A DNA stretch of 56,693 bases. Source: Rubrivivax gelatinosus (GTDB lineage Bacteria; Pseudomonadota; Gammaproteobacteria; Burkholderiales; Burkholderiaceae_C). The translations under genes and the position numbers were made by a program. Every line of letters starts with the position of its first letter. Position 1 is the first letter of the stretch. Location of the stretch: assembly GCF_016583785.1 (NCBI RefSeq), contig NZ_NRRU01000024.1, positions 1 to 56,693 on the forward strand, read 5' to 3'. This document shows positions 7,327-18,025 of this stretch, piece after piece. The notes under the pieces were generated by a model. The model was not told the origin of the DNA. It was given only the letters and a program-made list of their open reading frames with translations, and searched no databases.

Positions 7327-9354
7327 TCAGCCCGCCAGGCCGCCGAAGAACGGCCACAGGCGCCAGGTCATGAAGCCGAAGATGCCCAGCAGCATGACCA
7401 GCGCGTACCAGTACAGGTGACCGGTCTGCACCCGGCGCAGCACGCCGGAGAACAGGCCGACCGCCTTGGCCGAGCCGTTGACGATCGCGCCGTCGATCAG
7501 GCCGACGTCGCCACCCTTCCACAGCCCGGTGCCCACGAGGCGCGCGCCGGCGGCGAGCACGTGTTCGTTGAACCAGTCCATGTAGTACTTGTTCTCGAGG
7601 ACGGTGCGCAGCGGCCCCAGCGTTCGGTCCAGCGCCGCCGGGATCTGCGGCGCCTTCAGGTAGAACACCCAGGCGGTGACGACACCGGCCAGCGCGAGCC
7701 AGAACGGCGCCGTCGTGAACGCGTGCATCGCCATCGCCGCGGCACCGTGGAAACCTTCGGCCAGTTCGGCCATCGCCGGGTGCTTGGCGGCGTCGACGAC
7801 GATCGCGCCGGCGAAGAAGTCGCCGTAGAGCATCGGGCCGATCGTCATGAAGCCGATCACGACCGAGGGCAGGGCCAGCAGCAGCAGCGGCGCGGTCACG
7901 ACCCAGGGCGACTCGTGCGGGGTGGCGTCGTGGCCGTGGCCATGATCGTCGTGGGCGTGGTCGTCTTCCGGCGGGAAAGGCTTGTGGCGGAAACGCTCCT
8001 CGCCGTGGAAGACGAGGAAGTACATCCGGAACGAATAGAAGGCGGTGACGAAGACACCGGCAGTGACGGCGAACAGCGCGAAGCCGGCACCCGGCAGCTG
8101 GCTGGCGTGCACCGCCTCGATGATGCTGTCCTTGGAATAGAAGCCGGCGAACAGCGGCGTGCCGATCAGCGCCAGCGACCCGAGCAGCGCGGTGATCCAG
8201 GTGATCGGCATGTACTTGCGCAGGCCACCCATGTTGCGGATGTCCTGATCGTGGTGCATGCCGATGATCACCGAGCCCGCGGCCAGGAACAGCAGCGCCT
8301 TGAAGAACGCATGCGTCATCAGGTGGAACACCGCCACCGAGTAGGCCGACACACCCAGCGCCACCGTCATGTAGCCCAGCTGCGACAGCGTCGAGTAGGC
8401 GACGACACGCTTGATGTCGTTCTGGATGATGCCCAGGAAGCCCATGAAGAGCGCGGTGATCGAACCGATCACGAGCACGAAGTTCAGCGCCGTGTCGGAC
8501 AGCTCGAACAGCGGCGACATGCGCGCCACCATGAAGATGCCGGCCGTGACCATGGTCGCGGCGTGGATCAGGGCCGAGATCGGGGTCGGGCCTTCCATCG
8601 AGTCGGGCAGCCAGACGTGCAGCGGGAACTGCGCGCTCTTGCCCATCGCGCCGATGAACAGGCAGATGCAGATCACCGTGATCAGCATCCAGTCCTGGCC
8701 CGGGAAGCCCATCGCCGCCAGCTGCGGCGCCTGGGCGAAGGCTTCTGCGTAGTCGAGCGTGCCGGCGTAGGCGACGATCAGGCCGATGCCCAGGATGAAG
8801 CCGAAGTCGCCGACCCGGTTCACCAGGAAGGCCTTCATGTTGGCGAAGGTCGCGCTCGGCTTCTTGAACCAGAAGCCGATCAGCAGGTAGCTCACCAGGC
8901 CCACCGCTTCCCAGCCGAAGAACAGCTGCAGGAAGTTGTTGCTCATCACGAGCATCAACATCGAGAAGGTGAAGAGCGAGATGTACGAGAAGAAGCGCTG
9001 GTAGCCCGGATCCTCTTCCATGTAGCCGATGGTGTAGATGTGCACCATCAGCGAGACGAAGGTGACGACGCACATCATCATCGCCGTCAGGCCGTCGACG
9101 AGGAAACCGACCTCCATCTTCAGGCCGCCGACGACGGCCCATTCGTAGATCGAGCCGGCGAAGCGCGCGCCGTCCATCGCCACGGCCTTGAGCACGATGG
9201 CCGAGCAGATGAACGAGATCAGCACGCCGAGGATGGTCACCGTGTGCGCGCCGCGGCGGCCGACGGCCTTGCCGGCCAGGCCCGCGACGAGCGCGCCCAC
9301 CAGCGGCGCCAGCGGGACGGCGAGCAGAAGGTTTTGCGAAAGAGTTGCTGCCAT
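7327..9354 (-). CDS. nuoL: NADH-quinone oxidoreductase subunit L (complex I)
   Basis: The largest membrane subunit (675 residues). It is a distal proton pump with a C-terminal amphipathic transverse helix that braces the membrane arm. Key blocks are LFFGWEAVGLVSYLLIGFWF, HVWLPDSMEGPTPISALIHA and AYSTLSQLGYMTVALG. A cytoplasm- or periplasm-exposed loop around residues 455-480 is rich in His and Asp (DDHAHDDHGHGHD), a potential metal-binding insert. The upstream junction is unusual: the 124 bp between nuoK and nuoL contain the hairpin-rich repeat copy B, whereas most other nuo junctions are only a few bases. Confidence 0.98.
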   Translation of the reverse strand: MAATLSQNLLLAVPLAPLVGALVAGLAGKAVGRRGAHTVTILGVLISFICSAIVLKAVAMDGARFAGSIYEWAVVGGLKMEVGFLVDGLTAMMMCVVTFVSLMVHIYTIGYMEEDPGYQRFFSYISLFTFSMLMLVMSNNFLQLFFGWEAVGLVSYLLIGFWFKKPSATFANMKAFLVNRVGDFGFILGIGLIVAYAGTLDYAEAFAQAPQLAAMGFPGQDWMLITVICICLFIGAMGKSAQFPLHVWLPDSMEGPTPISALIHAATMVTAGIFMVARMSPLFELSDTALNFVLVIGSITALFMGFLGIIQNDIKRVVAYSTLSQLGYMTVALGVSAYSVAVFHLMTHAFFKALLFLAAGSVIIGMHHDQDIRNMGGLRKYMPITWITALLGSLALIGTPLFAGFYSKDSIIEAVHASQLPGAGFALFAVTAGVFVTAFYSFRMYFLVFHGEERFRHKPFPPEDDHAHDDHGHGHDATPHESPWVVTAPLLLLALPSVVIGFMTIGPMLYGDFFAGAIVVDAAKHPAMAELAEGFHGAAAMAMHAFTTAPFWLALAGVVTAWVFYLKAPQIPAALDRTLGPLRTVLENKYYMDWFNEHVLAAGARLVGTGLWKGGDVGLIDGAIVNGSAKAVGLFSGVLRRVQTGHLYWYALVMLLGIFGFMTWRLWPFFGGLAG

Positions 9355-9386
9355 GTCTCAGTCGTTCTGTTTGGCCGGGCTGTCCC

Positions 9387-9474
9387 AAGCGGACGCCGCG
9401 GAACCGGCTTGGCCGGGCCGCAGGCGTCGCCCCCCTGGGGGGCAGGCGCCGAAGGCGCTTCGGGGGGGGGTCAT
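9387..9474 (-). repeat. Three-hairpin intergenic repeat, copy B (between nuoK and nuoL)
   Basis: In nuo sense, starting five bases beyond the nuoK stop, a C-run leads into GCGCC-TTC-GGCGC. A GCCCCCC/GGGGGGC hairpin follows, then an outer stem GACGCC/GGCGTC enclosing an inner stem GCGG..CCGGC with loop CAA, then CGCTT. Compared with copy A the second outer base pair is A-T instead of C-G, a compensatory difference that preserves pairing. The element sits inside an operon whose downstream genes must still be expressed. Confidence 0.82.
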
Positions 9475-9478
9475 CTCA

Positions 9479-9796
9479 TCAGCCCTTCAGTTCGTCGAGT
9501 TCCTCGACGTTGATCGACGCGCGGTTGCGGAACAGCACGACGAGGATCGCCAGCCCGATCGCCGACTCGGCGGCGGCGACGGTCAGGATGAAGAACACGA
9601 AGACCTGGCCCGCCATGTCGCCCAGGTAGTGCGAGAAGGCGACGAAGTTCAGGTTGACGGCCAAGAGCATCAGCTCGATGGCCATCAGCAGCACGATCAG
9701 GTTGCGCCGGTTCATGAAGATGCCGACGACCGACAGCGCGAACAGGATGCCGCCCAGCGACAGGTAGTGGCCTAGCGTGATCGGTCCGAGGCTCAT
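9479..9796 (-). CDS. nuoK: NADH-quinone oxidoreductase subunit K (complex I)
   Basis: A 105-residue, three-helix membrane subunit homologous to MrpC and mitochondrial ND4L. The two Glu residues that form part of the proton path are visible, in [20 protein letters not shown] (helix 2) and [19 protein letters not shown] (helix 3). The start overlaps the end of nuoJ by 4 bases (ATGA), indicating translational coupling. The stop is followed directly by repeat copy B, which separates it from nuoL. Confidence 0.98.
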   Translation of the reverse strand: MSLGPITLGHYLSLGGILFALSVVGIFMNRRNLIVLLMAIELMLLAVNLNFVAFSHYLGDMAGQVFVFFILTVAAAESAIGLAILVVLFRNRASINVEELDELKG

Positions 9797-10425
9797 GCTT
9801 GGCCTTCCTTGTTGTCGTTCGGCTCGGCGACACGCGCCGTGCTCACCTTCACCAGGCGCACGCGGTCGGCGCGCTTGACACGCACCGCGATCGCCGGGTC
9901 GAGGCGGCGGCTGTCCTTGCGATGGCGCAGCGTCAGCGCGATCGCGGCGACGATGGCCACCAGCAGCAGCACCGCCGCCAGTTGCAGCGGGTACAGGTAG
10001 TGGGTGTAGAGCTCGATGCCCAGCAGCCGGGTGTTGCCCATCTCCAGCGCCTGCGCCGACAGCTCGGGCGCGTGCGCCGGCTGGAAGCCACGCAGCAGCA
10101 CCAGCGACATCTCGAGCGCGATCAGCGCGCCGACCATGCCCGCCAGCGGGAAGTGCTTCCAGAATCCGGCACGCACCGATTCGCTGTTGATGTCCAGCAT
10201 CATGACGACGAACAGGAACAGCACCATCACCGCGCCGACGTAGACCAGCACCAGCACGATGGCCAGGAACTCGGCCTGCAGCAGCATCCAGATGCAGGCG
10301 GCGTTGAAGAACGCGAGCACGAGGTAGAGCACGCCGTGCACCGTGCTGCGGGCGGTGATCACGCGGAAGGCCGCGAACAGCATCACCGCCGCGAAGATGT
10401 AGAAAAGCGCCGTGGTCGTGTTCAT
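9793..10425 (-). CDS. nuoJ: NADH-quinone oxidoreductase subunit J (complex I)
   Basis: A 210-residue membrane subunit (ND6 homologue) with five helices. The conserved third helix [18 protein letters not shown] contains the pi-bulge region that couples quinone chemistry to pumping. The last ~45 residues are a charged hydrophilic tail ([20 protein letters not shown] and following), longer than in E. coli but common in betaproteobacteria. Its start is 4 bp from the nuoI stop and its end overlaps nuoK by 4 bases. Confidence 0.97.
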   Translation of the reverse strand: MNTTTALFYIFAAVMLFAAFRVITARSTVHGVLYLVLAFFNAACIWMLLQAEFLAIVLVLVYVGAVMVLFLFVVMMLDINSESVRAGFWKHFPLAGMVGALIALEMSLVLLRGFQPAHAPELSAQALEMGNTRLLGIELYTHYLYPLQLAAVLLLVAIVAAIALTLRHRKDSRRLDPAIAVRVKRADRVRLVKVSTARVAEPNDNKEGQA

Positions 10426-10429
10426 GTTC

Positions 10430-10927
10430 TCAGCGGTAGGGAGCGTCCGCTTCGCGTTTCGCGGCGATCTCTTTTTCGTAGCGGTCGCCGACGGCCAGCA
10501 GCATGTCCTTGGTGAAGTACAGGTCGCCGCGCTTTTCGCCGTGGTACTCGAGGATGTCGGTCTCGACGATCGAGTCGACCGGGCAGCTCTCCTCGCAGAA
10601 GCCGCAGAAGATGCACTTGGTCAGGTCGATGTCGTAACGCGTCGTGCGGCGCGTGCCGTCGGCGCGCACGTCGCTCTCGATCGTGATCGCCATCGCCGGG
10701 CAGACGGCTTCGCAGAGCTTGCAGGCGATGCAGCGTTCCTCGCCGTTCTCGTAGCGGCGCAGCGCGTGCAGGCCACGGAAACGCGGGCTGAGCGGCGTCT
10801 TCTCCTCGGGATACTCGATCGTGATCGCCTTGGACAGGAAGTGCCTGCCGGTCAGCGCCATGCCCTTGAAGATCTCCGTGAGCATGAAGCTCGAGAACAG
10901 GTCCTTGATGGCGGAGGCGGTGGACAT
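10430..10927 (-). CDS. nuoI: NADH-quinone oxidoreductase subunit I (complex I, two 4Fe-4S)
   Basis: A 165-residue peripheral-arm subunit that carries clusters N6a and N6b and relays electrons towards N2 in NuoB. Two classic ferredoxin motifs are present, [12 protein letters not shown] and [12 protein letters not shown]. The N-terminal amphipathic helix ([20 protein letters not shown]) anchors it to the membrane arm. The ATG at 10927 is 8 bp downstream of the nuoH stop; the longer open frame upstream is a shadow of nuoG. It depends on the Isc machinery encoded elsewhere in this window for cluster assembly. Confidence 0.98.
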   Translation of the reverse strand: MSTASAIKDLFSSFMLTEIFKGMALTGRHFLSKAITIEYPEEKTPLSPRFRGLHALRRYENGEERCIACKLCEAVCPAMAITIESDVRADGTRRTTRYDIDLTKCIFCGFCEESCPVDSIVETDILEYHGEKRGDLYFTKDMLLAVGDRYEKEIAAKREADAPYR

Positions 10928-10935
10928 GCTGGCCC

Positions 10936-11997
10936 TCACTTCCAGATGTTGAACGGCGACTGGATCACCAGGCCGACGACGACCAGCCAGACCAGCGTCA
11001 CCGGGATGAAGATCTTCCAGCCCAGACGCATGATCTGGTCGTAGCGGAAACGCGGCAGCGTCGCGCGCACCCACAGGAACAGCGTCACGACGACGAAGAC
11101 CTTGGCGGCGAACCAGATCCAGCCGGGGATGAAGTCGAGGAAACCGAACGGGGGCAGCCAGCCGCCGAGGAACAGCAGCACGGTGAGCGTGCTCACCAGG
11201 ATCATGTTGGCGTATTCGGCGAGGAAGAACATCGCGAACGCCATGCCCGAGTACTCGATCATGTGGCCGGCGACGATCTCCGACTCGCCTTCGACGACGT
11301 CGAAGGGCGAGCGGTTGGTCTCGGCCAGCCCCGAGATGAAGTAGACGAAGAAGATCGGCAGCAGCGGCAGCCAGTTCCAGGACAGGAAGCCGGCACCGAA
11401 GTCGGCGCCGATGCCGCGGCCCTGGGCCGCGACGATGCCGCCGAGGTTCAGCGTGCCCGAGACCATCAGCACGACGACGAGCGCGAAGCCCATCGCGATC
11501 TCGTAGCTGACCATCTGCGCCGAGGCGCGCAGCGCGCCGAGGAAGGCGTACTTCGAGTTCGAGGCCCAGCCGGCGATGATGACGCCGTAGACCTCGAGCG
11601 AGGTCACCGCCATCAGGAACAGCAGGCCGGCGTTGACGTCGGCGAGCACGACGTCGGGGCCGAACGGGATCACCGCCCAGGCGACCAGCGCCGGCGTGAT
11701 CGTCATCACCGGGCCGACGAAGAACAGGCTCTTGCTGGCCGCGGTCGGGCGGATGATCTCCTTGAAGATCAGCTTGACCGCATCGGCGATCGGCTGCAGC
11801 AGGCCCCAGGGGCCGACTCGGTTGGGGCCGAGGCGGATCTGCGTGAAGCCGATGCCCTTGCGCTCCCACAGCGTGAGGTAGGCGACGCAGCCCATCAGCG
11901 GCAGCACGACGACGATGATCTTGATCAGCGTCCACGCCACCAGCCAGCCGTTGGCGCCGAGCGCGGCGCTGCCGTATTGGTTCAGGGTGTCGAGCAT
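10936..11997 (-). CDS. nuoH: NADH-quinone oxidoreductase subunit H (complex I)
   Basis: A 353-residue membrane subunit (ND1 homologue) with eight helices, forming the quinone tunnel at the junction with the peripheral arm. Diagnostic sequences are [33 protein letters not shown] and the acidic loop [20 protein letters not shown]. The start MLDTLNQYG is 2 bp after the nuoG stop. Length and motifs match the family. Confidence 0.98.
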   Translation of the reverse strand: MLDTLNQYGSAALGANGWLVAWTLIKIIVVVLPLMGCVAYLTLWERKGIGFTQIRLGPNRVGPWGLLQPIADAVKLIFKEIIRPTAASKSLFFVGPVMTITPALVAWAVIPFGPDVVLADVNAGLLFLMAVTSLEVYGVIIAGWASNSKYAFLGALRASAQMVSYEIAMGFALVVVLMVSGTLNLGGIVAAQGRGIGADFGAGFLSWNWLPLLPIFFVYFISGLAETNRSPFDVVEGESEIVAGHMIEYSGMAFAMFFLAEYANMILVSTLTVLLFLGGWLPPFGFLDFIPGWIWFAAKVFVVVTLFLWVRATLPRFRYDQIMRLGWKIFIPVTLVWLVVVGLVIQSPFNIWK

Positions 11998-11999
11998 GC

Positions 12000-14324
12000 T
12001 CAGGCCTTCTCCACCGTGATCGGCCCGAACAGCGGCCCCAGCGCCACCGTGTCGGGATGGCCGGCGGCGACGCGAACGGCGCCGTCCGCGAGCCACGGTT
12101 CTTCACGCGCCGGCAGCACGACGGCGCCCTGCCCTTGCGCGACCAGCACCTTGTCGCCCGGGGCCAGACCGAGCTGGCGCCACAGCGACGACGGCAGGCC
12201 GATGCGCGGCACACGCGCGTCCGCGGTGCGCTGCAGCGGCGCCGAACGGCGCACCAGCAGGTCGGTGGCGTAGATCGGCACGTCGGCGATGCGTTCGAGG
12301 CCGGTCTCGGTCGCGGCCGAAGAGGCGGCAGCCGGCAGCGGCGAGTTGTCCAGCCGCGCGGCGATCGTCGCCGGGTCGCCCAGCGCTTCGGCACGCACCG
12401 CTTCGGCGCTGTCGTGTTCGAAGCCCGGCAGGCCCAGCAGGTTGCCGAGCACACGCAGCACCTTCCAGCCCGGACGCGTCTGGCCCAGCGGGCGCACGAC
12501 GCCCTGGAAGCTCTGCAGCCGGCCTTCGGCGTTGACGAAGCTGCCGGCGGTTTCGGTGAACGGCGCGATCGGCAGCATCACGTCGGCGTGTTCGGCCATC
12601 GCGTCCTGGAACGGCGACAGCGCGACCACCAGCCCCGAGCCGCCGAGCGCAGCGCGCGCGGCAGCGGCGTCGGCCGCGTCGAGCACGGGCTCGAGGTTGA
12701 GTGCGATCAGCGCCTTCATCGGCTGCGTCAGCATCTGGCCGGCGTTCAGGCCGCCTTCGCCCGGCAGCGCGCCGACGAGCTGCGCGCCGACGCTGTTGGC
12801 CGCTTCACCCAGATAACCGACGCTGGCGCCAGTGTGTTCGGCGATCCACTGCGCCAGCGCCAGCAGTGCCGAAGCCTGCGGATGCTGGGCGGCGGCGTTG
12901 CCGAGCAGCACAGCCTTGCGTTCACCGGCCAGCAGCGCGTCGGCCGCGGCCTGGGCGGCCGCGCCCGGCTGGGCGGCCACCGGTGCGGCCACGCCCTTGG
13001 CGGCCGCCACCGCGGCGGCGATCTCGGCGAGCGCGCCGTGCCAGGCCGAGGGCCGCGCGGCGACGTGGCCGGCCAGCGCCAGCGCCCAGTCCTCGCGCGA
13101 CGCGGACAGCGAATGGATGCGCGCGCCGTGGCGCGCCGCCTGACGCAGGCGCTGCGCGAACAGCGGCTGATCCTTGCGCAGGAAGGAGCCAACGACCAGC
13201 GCGGCGTCCAGCGTTGACAGCGCGGCGATCGGCAGCCCCAGCCAGCGCGCGCGGCCGGCGGGTGCGACGTTGGCGAAGTCGGCGTGGCGGGTGCGGAAGT
13301 CGACGCTCTGGCTGCCCAGGCCGCGCACCAGCCTGGCCAGCAGGTGCAGTTCCTCGACCGTCGAATGGGCGCTGCCGAGCGCGCCGATGGACTCGGCGCC
13401 GAACTCGGCCTTGACGCGTTTCAGGCCGTCGGCGACGTAGCCCAGCGCGGTGTTCCAGTCCACCGCCTGCCACTGGCCGCCCTGCTTGATCATCGGTTCG
13501 GTCAGGCGCGACGGGCTGTTCAGCGCGTCGTAGCTGAAGCGGTCGCGGTCGGCGATCCAGCACTCGTTGACGTCCTCGTTCTCGAACGGGACGACACGCA
13601 TGACCTTGTTGCCCTTGACCTGGACGATCAGGTTGGCGCCGGTGGCGTCATGCGGGCTGACGCTGCGGCGGCGCGACAGCTCCCAGGTGCGGGCGCTGTA
13701 GCGGAAGGGCTTGCTCGTGATCGCGCCGACCGGGCACAGGTCGATCATGTTGCCGGAGATCTCGCTGTCGACGGTGTTGCCCAGCATCGTCGTGATCTCG
13801 CTGTGCTCGCCGCGGTTGACCATGCCGAGCTCCATGACCCCGCCGATCTCCTGGCCGAAGCGCACGCAGCGCGTGCAATGGATGCAGCGCGTCATCTCCT
13901 CCATGGCCAGCAGCGGCCCGACGTCCTTGTGGAAGACGACGCGCTTTTCCTCGCTGTAGCGCGAGGCGCTGCCGCCGTAGCCGATCGCCAGGTCCTGCAG
14001 CTGGCACTCGCCGCCCTGGTCGCAGATGGGGCAGTCCAGCGGATGGTTGATCAGCAGGAACTCCATCACGCCCCTCTGGGCGCGCTGGGCCTTCTCGCTG
14101 TTGGTGCGCACCACCATGCCCTGCGTGACCGGGGTCGCGCAGGCCGGCATCGGCTTCGGGGCCTTCTCGATCTCGACCAGGCACATGCGGCAGTTGGCCG
14201 CGATCGAGAGCTTCTTGTGGTAGCAGAAGTGGGGGACGTAGGTGCCGGCCGCGTCGGCGGCATGCATCACCATGCTGCCTTCGGCGACCTGGACCTTTTT
14301 GCCGTCGAGTTCGATTTCGATCAT
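12000..14324 (-). CDS. nuoG: NADH-quinone oxidoreductase subunit G (complex I)
   Basis: A 774-residue iron-sulfur subunit of the peripheral arm. The N-terminal 2Fe-2S domain has [20 protein letters not shown] and a further Cys in PACATPV. The His/Cys3 4Fe-4S site is [18 protein letters not shown], and the N4/N5-type motif is [16 protein letters not shown] followed by [11 protein letters not shown]. The C-terminal two-thirds is the degenerate molybdopterin-oxidoreductase domain, without the cofactor in this family. It is shorter than the 908-residue E. coli protein and resembles other betaproteobacterial forms. The start [10 protein letters not shown] is 7 bp downstream of nuoF. Confidence 0.97.
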   Translation of the reverse strand: MIEIELDGKKVQVAEGSMVMHAADAAGTYVPHFCYHKKLSIAANCRMCLVEIEKAPKPMPACATPVTQGMVVRTNSEKAQRAQRGVMEFLLINHPLDCPICDQGGECQLQDLAIGYGGSASRYSEEKRVVFHKDVGPLLAMEEMTRCIHCTRCVRFGQEIGGVMELGMVNRGEHSEITTMLGNTVDSEISGNMIDLCPVGAITSKPFRYSARTWELSRRRSVSPHDATGANLIVQVKGNKVMRVVPFENEDVNECWIADRDRFSYDALNSPSRLTEPMIKQGGQWQAVDWNTALGYVADGLKRVKAEFGAESIGALGSAHSTVEELHLLARLVRGLGSQSVDFRTRHADFANVAPAGRARWLGLPIAALSTLDAALVVGSFLRKDQPLFAQRLRQAARHGARIHSLSASREDWALALAGHVAARPSAWHGALAEIAAAVAAAKGVAAPVAAQPGAAAQAAADALLAGERKAVLLGNAAAQHPQASALLALAQWIAEHTGASVGYLGEAANSVGAQLVGALPGEGGLNAGQMLTQPMKALIALNLEPVLDAADAAAARAALGGSGLVVALSPFQDAMAEHADVMLPIAPFTETAGSFVNAEGRLQSFQGVVRPLGQTRPGWKVLRVLGNLLGLPGFEHDSAEAVRAEALGDPATIAARLDNSPLPAAASSAATETGLERIADVPIYATDLLVRRSAPLQRTADARVPRIGLPSSLWRQLGLAPGDKVLVAQGQGAVVLPAREEPWLADGAVRVAAGHPDTVALGPLFGPITVEKA

Positions 14325-14331
14325 GGGTGCC

Positions 14332-15678
14332 CTAGACCGGCTGGGAGACCATGCAGGTCCTGTGTTCGACGTGGTAGGCGAATTCGTCGCGGAAGTGCTT
14401 GAGCATGCCCTGCACCGGCATCGCCGCCGCATCGCCCAGCGCGCAGATCGTGCGCCCCTTGATGCCGTCGGCCACCGAGTCGAGCAGCGCAAGGTCCTCG
14501 GCGCGGCCCTTGCCGGTCTCGATGCGATCGACCAGGCGCCAGAGCCAGCCGGTGCCTTCGCGGCAGGGCGTGCACTGGCCGCAGCTCTCGTGCTGGTAGA
14601 AGTAGGACAGGCGCAGCAGGCTCCTGACCATGCAGCGCGTGTCGTTCATCACGATCACAGCGCCCGAACCCAGCATCGAGCCCGCCTTGGCGATGGCGTC
14701 GTAGTCCATCGTCAGGTCCATCATCACCTTGGCCGGCAGCACCGGAGCCGACGAGCCGCCCGGGATCACCGCCTTCAGCTTGCCGCCCTTCACGCCGCCG
14801 GCGAGTTCGAGCAGGGTCGCGAACGGCGTGCCCATCGGCACCTCGAAGTTGCCCGGGCGTTCGACGTCGCCGACGACCGAGTAGATCTTGGTGCCGCCGT
14901 TGTTCGGCTTGCCGACCTCCAGGTAGGCCTGGCCGCCGTGGTTGATGATCCACGGCACCGCGGCGAAGGTCTCGGTGTTGTTGATCGTCGTCGGCTTGCC
15001 GTACAGGCCGAAGCTGGCCGGGAACGGCGGCTTGAAACGCGGCTGGCCCTTCTTGCCCTCGAGCGACTCGAGCAGCGCGGTCTCTTCGCCGCAGATGTAG
15101 GCGCCGAAGCCGTGGAAGGCGTGCAGCTGGAAGCCGTGCTGCGAGCCGAGGATGTTGTCGCCGAGGAAGCCGGCGGCACGCGCCTCGTCCAGCGCCTCCT
15201 CGAAGCGCTGGTAGACCTCGAAGATCTCGCCGTGGATGTAGTTGTAGCCGGTGCGGATGCCCATCGCGTAGGCCGCGATGCACATGCCCTCGATCACCAC
15301 GTGCGGGTTGTACGAGAGGATGTCGCGGTCCTTGCAGGTGCCAGGTTCGCCCTCGTCGGAGTTGCAGACCAGGTACTTCGGGCCCGGGTACTGGCGCGGC
15401 ATGAAGCTCCACTTCAGCCCGGTCGGGAAACCCGCGCCGCCGCGGCCGCGCAGGGCCGAGAGCTTGATCTCGGCGATGACCTGGTCCGGCGTCAAACCCG
15501 GGCCGCCGTCAGCGCCCAGGATCTTCTTCAGCGCCGAGTAGCCGCCGCGTGCGACGTAGTCGGCCAGGCGCCAGTTGCGGCCGTCGAGGCCGGCGTAGAT
15601 CTGCGGCTGGATGTGGCGGCCGTGGAAGCAGGTCTCGACACCGCGCGTCTGGAACTTCGACAGGTCGAGCATGCTCAT
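14332..15678 (-). CDS. nuoF: NADH-quinone oxidoreductase subunit F (NADH and FMN binding)
   Basis: A 448-residue catalytic subunit that oxidises NADH through FMN and cluster N3. It shows the nucleotide loop [14 protein letters not shown], the FMN-site [17 protein letters not shown], the [20 protein letters not shown] block and the N3 motif [14 protein letters not shown]. The start overlaps the nuoE stop by 4 bases, so E and F are translationally coupled, as expected for a NuoE-NuoF module. Full length for the family. Confidence 0.98.
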   Translation of the reverse strand: MSMLDLSKFQTRGVETCFHGRHIQPQIYAGLDGRNWRLADYVARGGYSALKKILGADGGPGLTPDQVIAEIKLSALRGRGGAGFPTGLKWSFMPRQYPGPKYLVCNSDEGEPGTCKDRDILSYNPHVVIEGMCIAAYAMGIRTGYNYIHGEIFEVYQRFEEALDEARAAGFLGDNILGSQHGFQLHAFHGFGAYICGEETALLESLEGKKGQPRFKPPFPASFGLYGKPTTINNTETFAAVPWIINHGGQAYLEVGKPNNGGTKIYSVVGDVERPGNFEVPMGTPFATLLELAGGVKGGKLKAVIPGGSSAPVLPAKVMMDLTMDYDAIAKAGSMLGSGAVIVMNDTRCMVRSLLRLSYFYQHESCGQCTPCREGTGWLWRLVDRIETGKGRAEDLALLDSVADGIKGRTICALGDAAAMPVQGMLKHFRDEFAYHVEHRTCMVSQPV

Positions 15679-16160
15679 CCTTCCTTGCGCAGCGTCTCGA
15701 TCAGCTCGTCGAGCCGGCCGTCACTCATGAAGCTGAGCATCTGGCGGTCGTTGACCAGCATCACCGGGGCGTCGGCGCAGGCCCCCAGGCACTCGCTGGG
15801 CTGGACCGTGAACAGCCCGTCCTCGGTGGTGCCGTAGGGCTTGACGCCGAGCTTCTTGCAGACGTGGTCGAGCGCGTGCTCGCCGTCGCGCAGCTGGCAA
15901 GGCAGGTTGGTGCAGACGTTGAGCTTGTACTTGCCCACCGGCTGCTGGTTGTACATGTTGTAGAAGGTCGTGACCTCGTGCACCGCGATCGCGGGCATGC
16001 CCAGGTAGGCGGCGATCGCCTCCTCGGACTCCGGGGTCACGAGGCCCTGCTCGTGCTGGACGATCGCCAGGCAGGCCATGACGGCCGACTGTTTCTGGTC
16101 GGCGGGGAACTTGGCCACTTCACGCGCGAAGCGCGCCAGGGTGGCGTCGGAAAAACTCAT
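15675..16160 (-). CDS. nuoE: NADH-quinone oxidoreductase subunit E (2Fe-2S)
   Basis: A 161-residue thioredoxin-fold subunit holding the 2Fe-2S cluster N1a next to the FMN of NuoF. The four ligands fall in the usual arrangement, CTNLPC and CLGAC, with the preceding [11 protein letters not shown] signature. The start MSFSDATL overlaps the end of nuoD by 4 bases. The protein has the standard length. Confidence 0.98.
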   Translation of the reverse strand: MSFSDATLARFAREVAKFPADQKQSAVMACLAIVQHEQGLVTPESEEAIAAYLGMPAIAVHEVTTFYNMYNQQPVGKYKLNVCTNLPCQLRDGEHALDHVCKKLGVKPYGTTEDGLFTVQPSECLGACADAPVMLVNDRQMLSFMSDGRLDELIETLRKEG

Positions 16161-17410
16161 CGATCGACCTCGCCGAACACGATGTCCATGGTGCCGATGA
16201 TCGCGACCGCGTCGGCGAGCATGTGGCCGCGCGAGAGCTCGTCGAGCGCGGCCAGATGCACGAAACCGGGCGGTCGGATCTTCATCCGGTAGGGCTTGTT
16301 GGCCCCGTCGCTGATCAGGTAGATGCCGAACTCGCCTTTCGGGTGTTCGACGGTCGCGTAGGCCTCGCCCTCGGGGACGTGCATGCCTTCGCTGAAGAGC
16401 TTGAAGTGGTGGATCAGCTCTTCCATGTTGGACTTCATGTCCACGCGTGCCGGCGGCGCCACCTTGTGGTTGTCGGTGATCACGGGCCCCGGGTTCGCGC
16501 GCAGCCAGTCGACGCACTGCTGGATGATGCGGTTGGACTGGCGCATCTCTTCCATGCGCACCAGGTAGCGGTCGTAGGTGTCGCCGGTGACGCCCACCGG
16601 GATGTCGAAGTCCACCAGCTCGTAGGCGTCGTAGGGCTGCTGCTTGCGCAGGTCCCAGGCGACGCCGGAGCCGCGCAGCATCGGGCCGGTGAAGCCCAGG
16701 TTCAGCGCGCGTTCGGCGGTGACGACACCGATGCCGACGGTGCGCTGCTTCCAGATGCGGTTGTCGGTGAGCAGCGTCTCGTAGTCGTCGACGCGGCTGG
16801 GGAAACGCTTGACGAAGTCCTCGATGAAGTCGAGCAGCGAACCCTGGCGGTTCGTATTCAGCTCCTTCATCGCACGCTCGTTGCGGATCTTGCTGAAGGT
16901 GTACTGCGGCATCGTGTCCGGCAGATCGCGGTAGACGCCGCCCGGACGGAAATAGGCCGCGTGCATGCGCGCGCCCGACACGGCCTCGTACATGTCGAGG
17001 ATGTCCTCGCGCTCGCGGAACGCGTACAGGAACACGTTCATCGCGCCGCAGTCCAGCGAGTGCGTGCCCAGCCACAGCAGGTGGTTCAGCAGCCGCGTCA
17101 GCTCGGCGAACATCGTTCGGATGTACTTCGCGCGCAGCGGCACATCGACACCCAGCAGCTTCTCGACCGCCAGGCAGTAGGCCTGCTCGTTGACCATCAT
17201 CGACACGTAGTCGAGACGGTCCATGTAGGGCAGCGTCTGCAGGAAGGTCTTGGTCTCGGCCAGCTTCTCGGTCGCGCGGTGCAGCAGGCCGATGTGCGGG
17301 TCGGCGCGCTGGATGACCTCGCCGTCGAGTTCGAGCACCAGGCGCAGCACGCCGTGAGCGGCCGGGTGCTGCGGCCCGAAGTTGAGCGTGTAGTTCTTGA
17401 TTTCGGCCAT
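16157..17410 (-). CDS. nuoD: NADH-quinone oxidoreductase subunit D (complex I)
   Basis: A 417-residue 49-kDa-type subunit at the quinone-binding site. Visible signatures are [20 protein letters not shown] near the N-terminus, [14 protein letters not shown] and [17 protein letters not shown], and the C-terminal DIVFGEVDR. It is a separate gene from nuoC, unlike the fused NuoCD of E. coli. The nuoC stop overlaps its start by one base, and its own end overlaps nuoE by 4 bases. Confidence 0.98.
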   Translation of the reverse strand: MAEIKNYTLNFGPQHPAAHGVLRLVLELDGEVIQRADPHIGLLHRATEKLAETKTFLQTLPYMDRLDYVSMMVNEQAYCLAVEKLLGVDVPLRAKYIRTMFAELTRLLNHLLWLGTHSLDCGAMNVFLYAFREREDILDMYEAVSGARMHAAYFRPGGVYRDLPDTMPQYTFSKIRNERAMKELNTNRQGSLLDFIEDFVKRFPSRVDDYETLLTDNRIWKQRTVGIGVVTAERALNLGFTGPMLRGSGVAWDLRKQQPYDAYELVDFDIPVGVTGDTYDRYLVRMEEMRQSNRIIQQCVDWLRANPGPVITDNHKVAPPARVDMKSNMEELIHHFKLFSEGMHVPEGEAYATVEHPKGEFGIYLISDGANKPYRMKIRPPGFVHLAALDELSRGHMLADAVAIIGTMDIVFGEVDR

Positions 17411-18009
17411 CAGTGCAGCCCGCCGTAGTTGTCCTCGCGCACGACGCGCGGAACGATCTCGCGCGGCTCTATCGTCACCGGCTGGTAGATCACGCGCTTC
17501 TTCTCCGGGTCGTAGCGCATCTCGACGTGGCCCGAGACCGGGAAGTCCTTGCGCATCGGGTGGCCGATGAAGCCGTAGTCGGTGAGGATGCGGCGCAGGT
17601 CGACGTGGCCTTCGAAGACGATTCCGAAGAGGTCGAAGGCCTCGCGCTCGAACCAGTTGGCCGAGGCCCAGACCTCGTGCACCGAGGCCACCGCGGGCAG
17701 GTCGTCGTCGGGACAGAAGACCTTGAGCCGCAGGCGCCAGTTGTGCGTCACCGACAGCAGGTGCGAGACGACGCAATAGCGCGGGCCGTCCCAGGGCTGG
17801 TTGCGGTACTCGGAGTAGTCGACCCCGCACAGGTCGACGAGCTGCTCGAAGCGCAGCCCCGGGTCTTCGTGCAGGATGCGCGCAACCTGCAGGTAGTCGG
17901 CTGCGCCGACGGTGATCGTGATCTCGTCGAGGGCACGCACGGTCGTGCGGACCTTGCCGGCGAGAGCGCCCTCGAGTGTCTTCTGCAGGGTGTCGAGTCG
18001 GGTGCTCAT
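17410..18009 (-). CDS. nuoC: NADH-quinone oxidoreductase subunit C (complex I)
   Basis: A 199-residue 30-kDa-type peripheral-arm subunit. The signature is [20 protein letters not shown] followed by [19 protein letters not shown]; the usual Pro of the family GHPDLRRIL motif is Val here. The gene is separate from nuoD, with the stop and start overlapping by one base. It begins 16 bp after the nuoB stop. Length and motifs are typical. Confidence 0.97.
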   Translation of the reverse strand: MSTRLDTLQKTLEGALAGKVRTTVRALDEITITVGAADYLQVARILHEDPGLRFEQLVDLCGVDYSEYRNQPWDGPRYCVVSHLLSVTHNWRLRLKVFCPDDDLPAVASVHEVWASANWFEREAFDLFGIVFEGHVDLRRILTDYGFIGHPMRKDFPVSGHVEMRYDPEKKRVIYQPVTIEPREIVPRVVREDNYGGLH

Positions 18010-18025
18010 CGTGCTGATCGCGCCT

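Noticed and set aside
5616..7373. Long plus-strand open frame opposite nuoM and nuoN
   Set aside because: It is antisense to well-conserved genes, has Gln/His/Arg/Asp low-complexity composition, and carries no family motif. Similar long shadow frames occur opposite nuoL, pnp, uvrB and hscA and are a product of high GC content.
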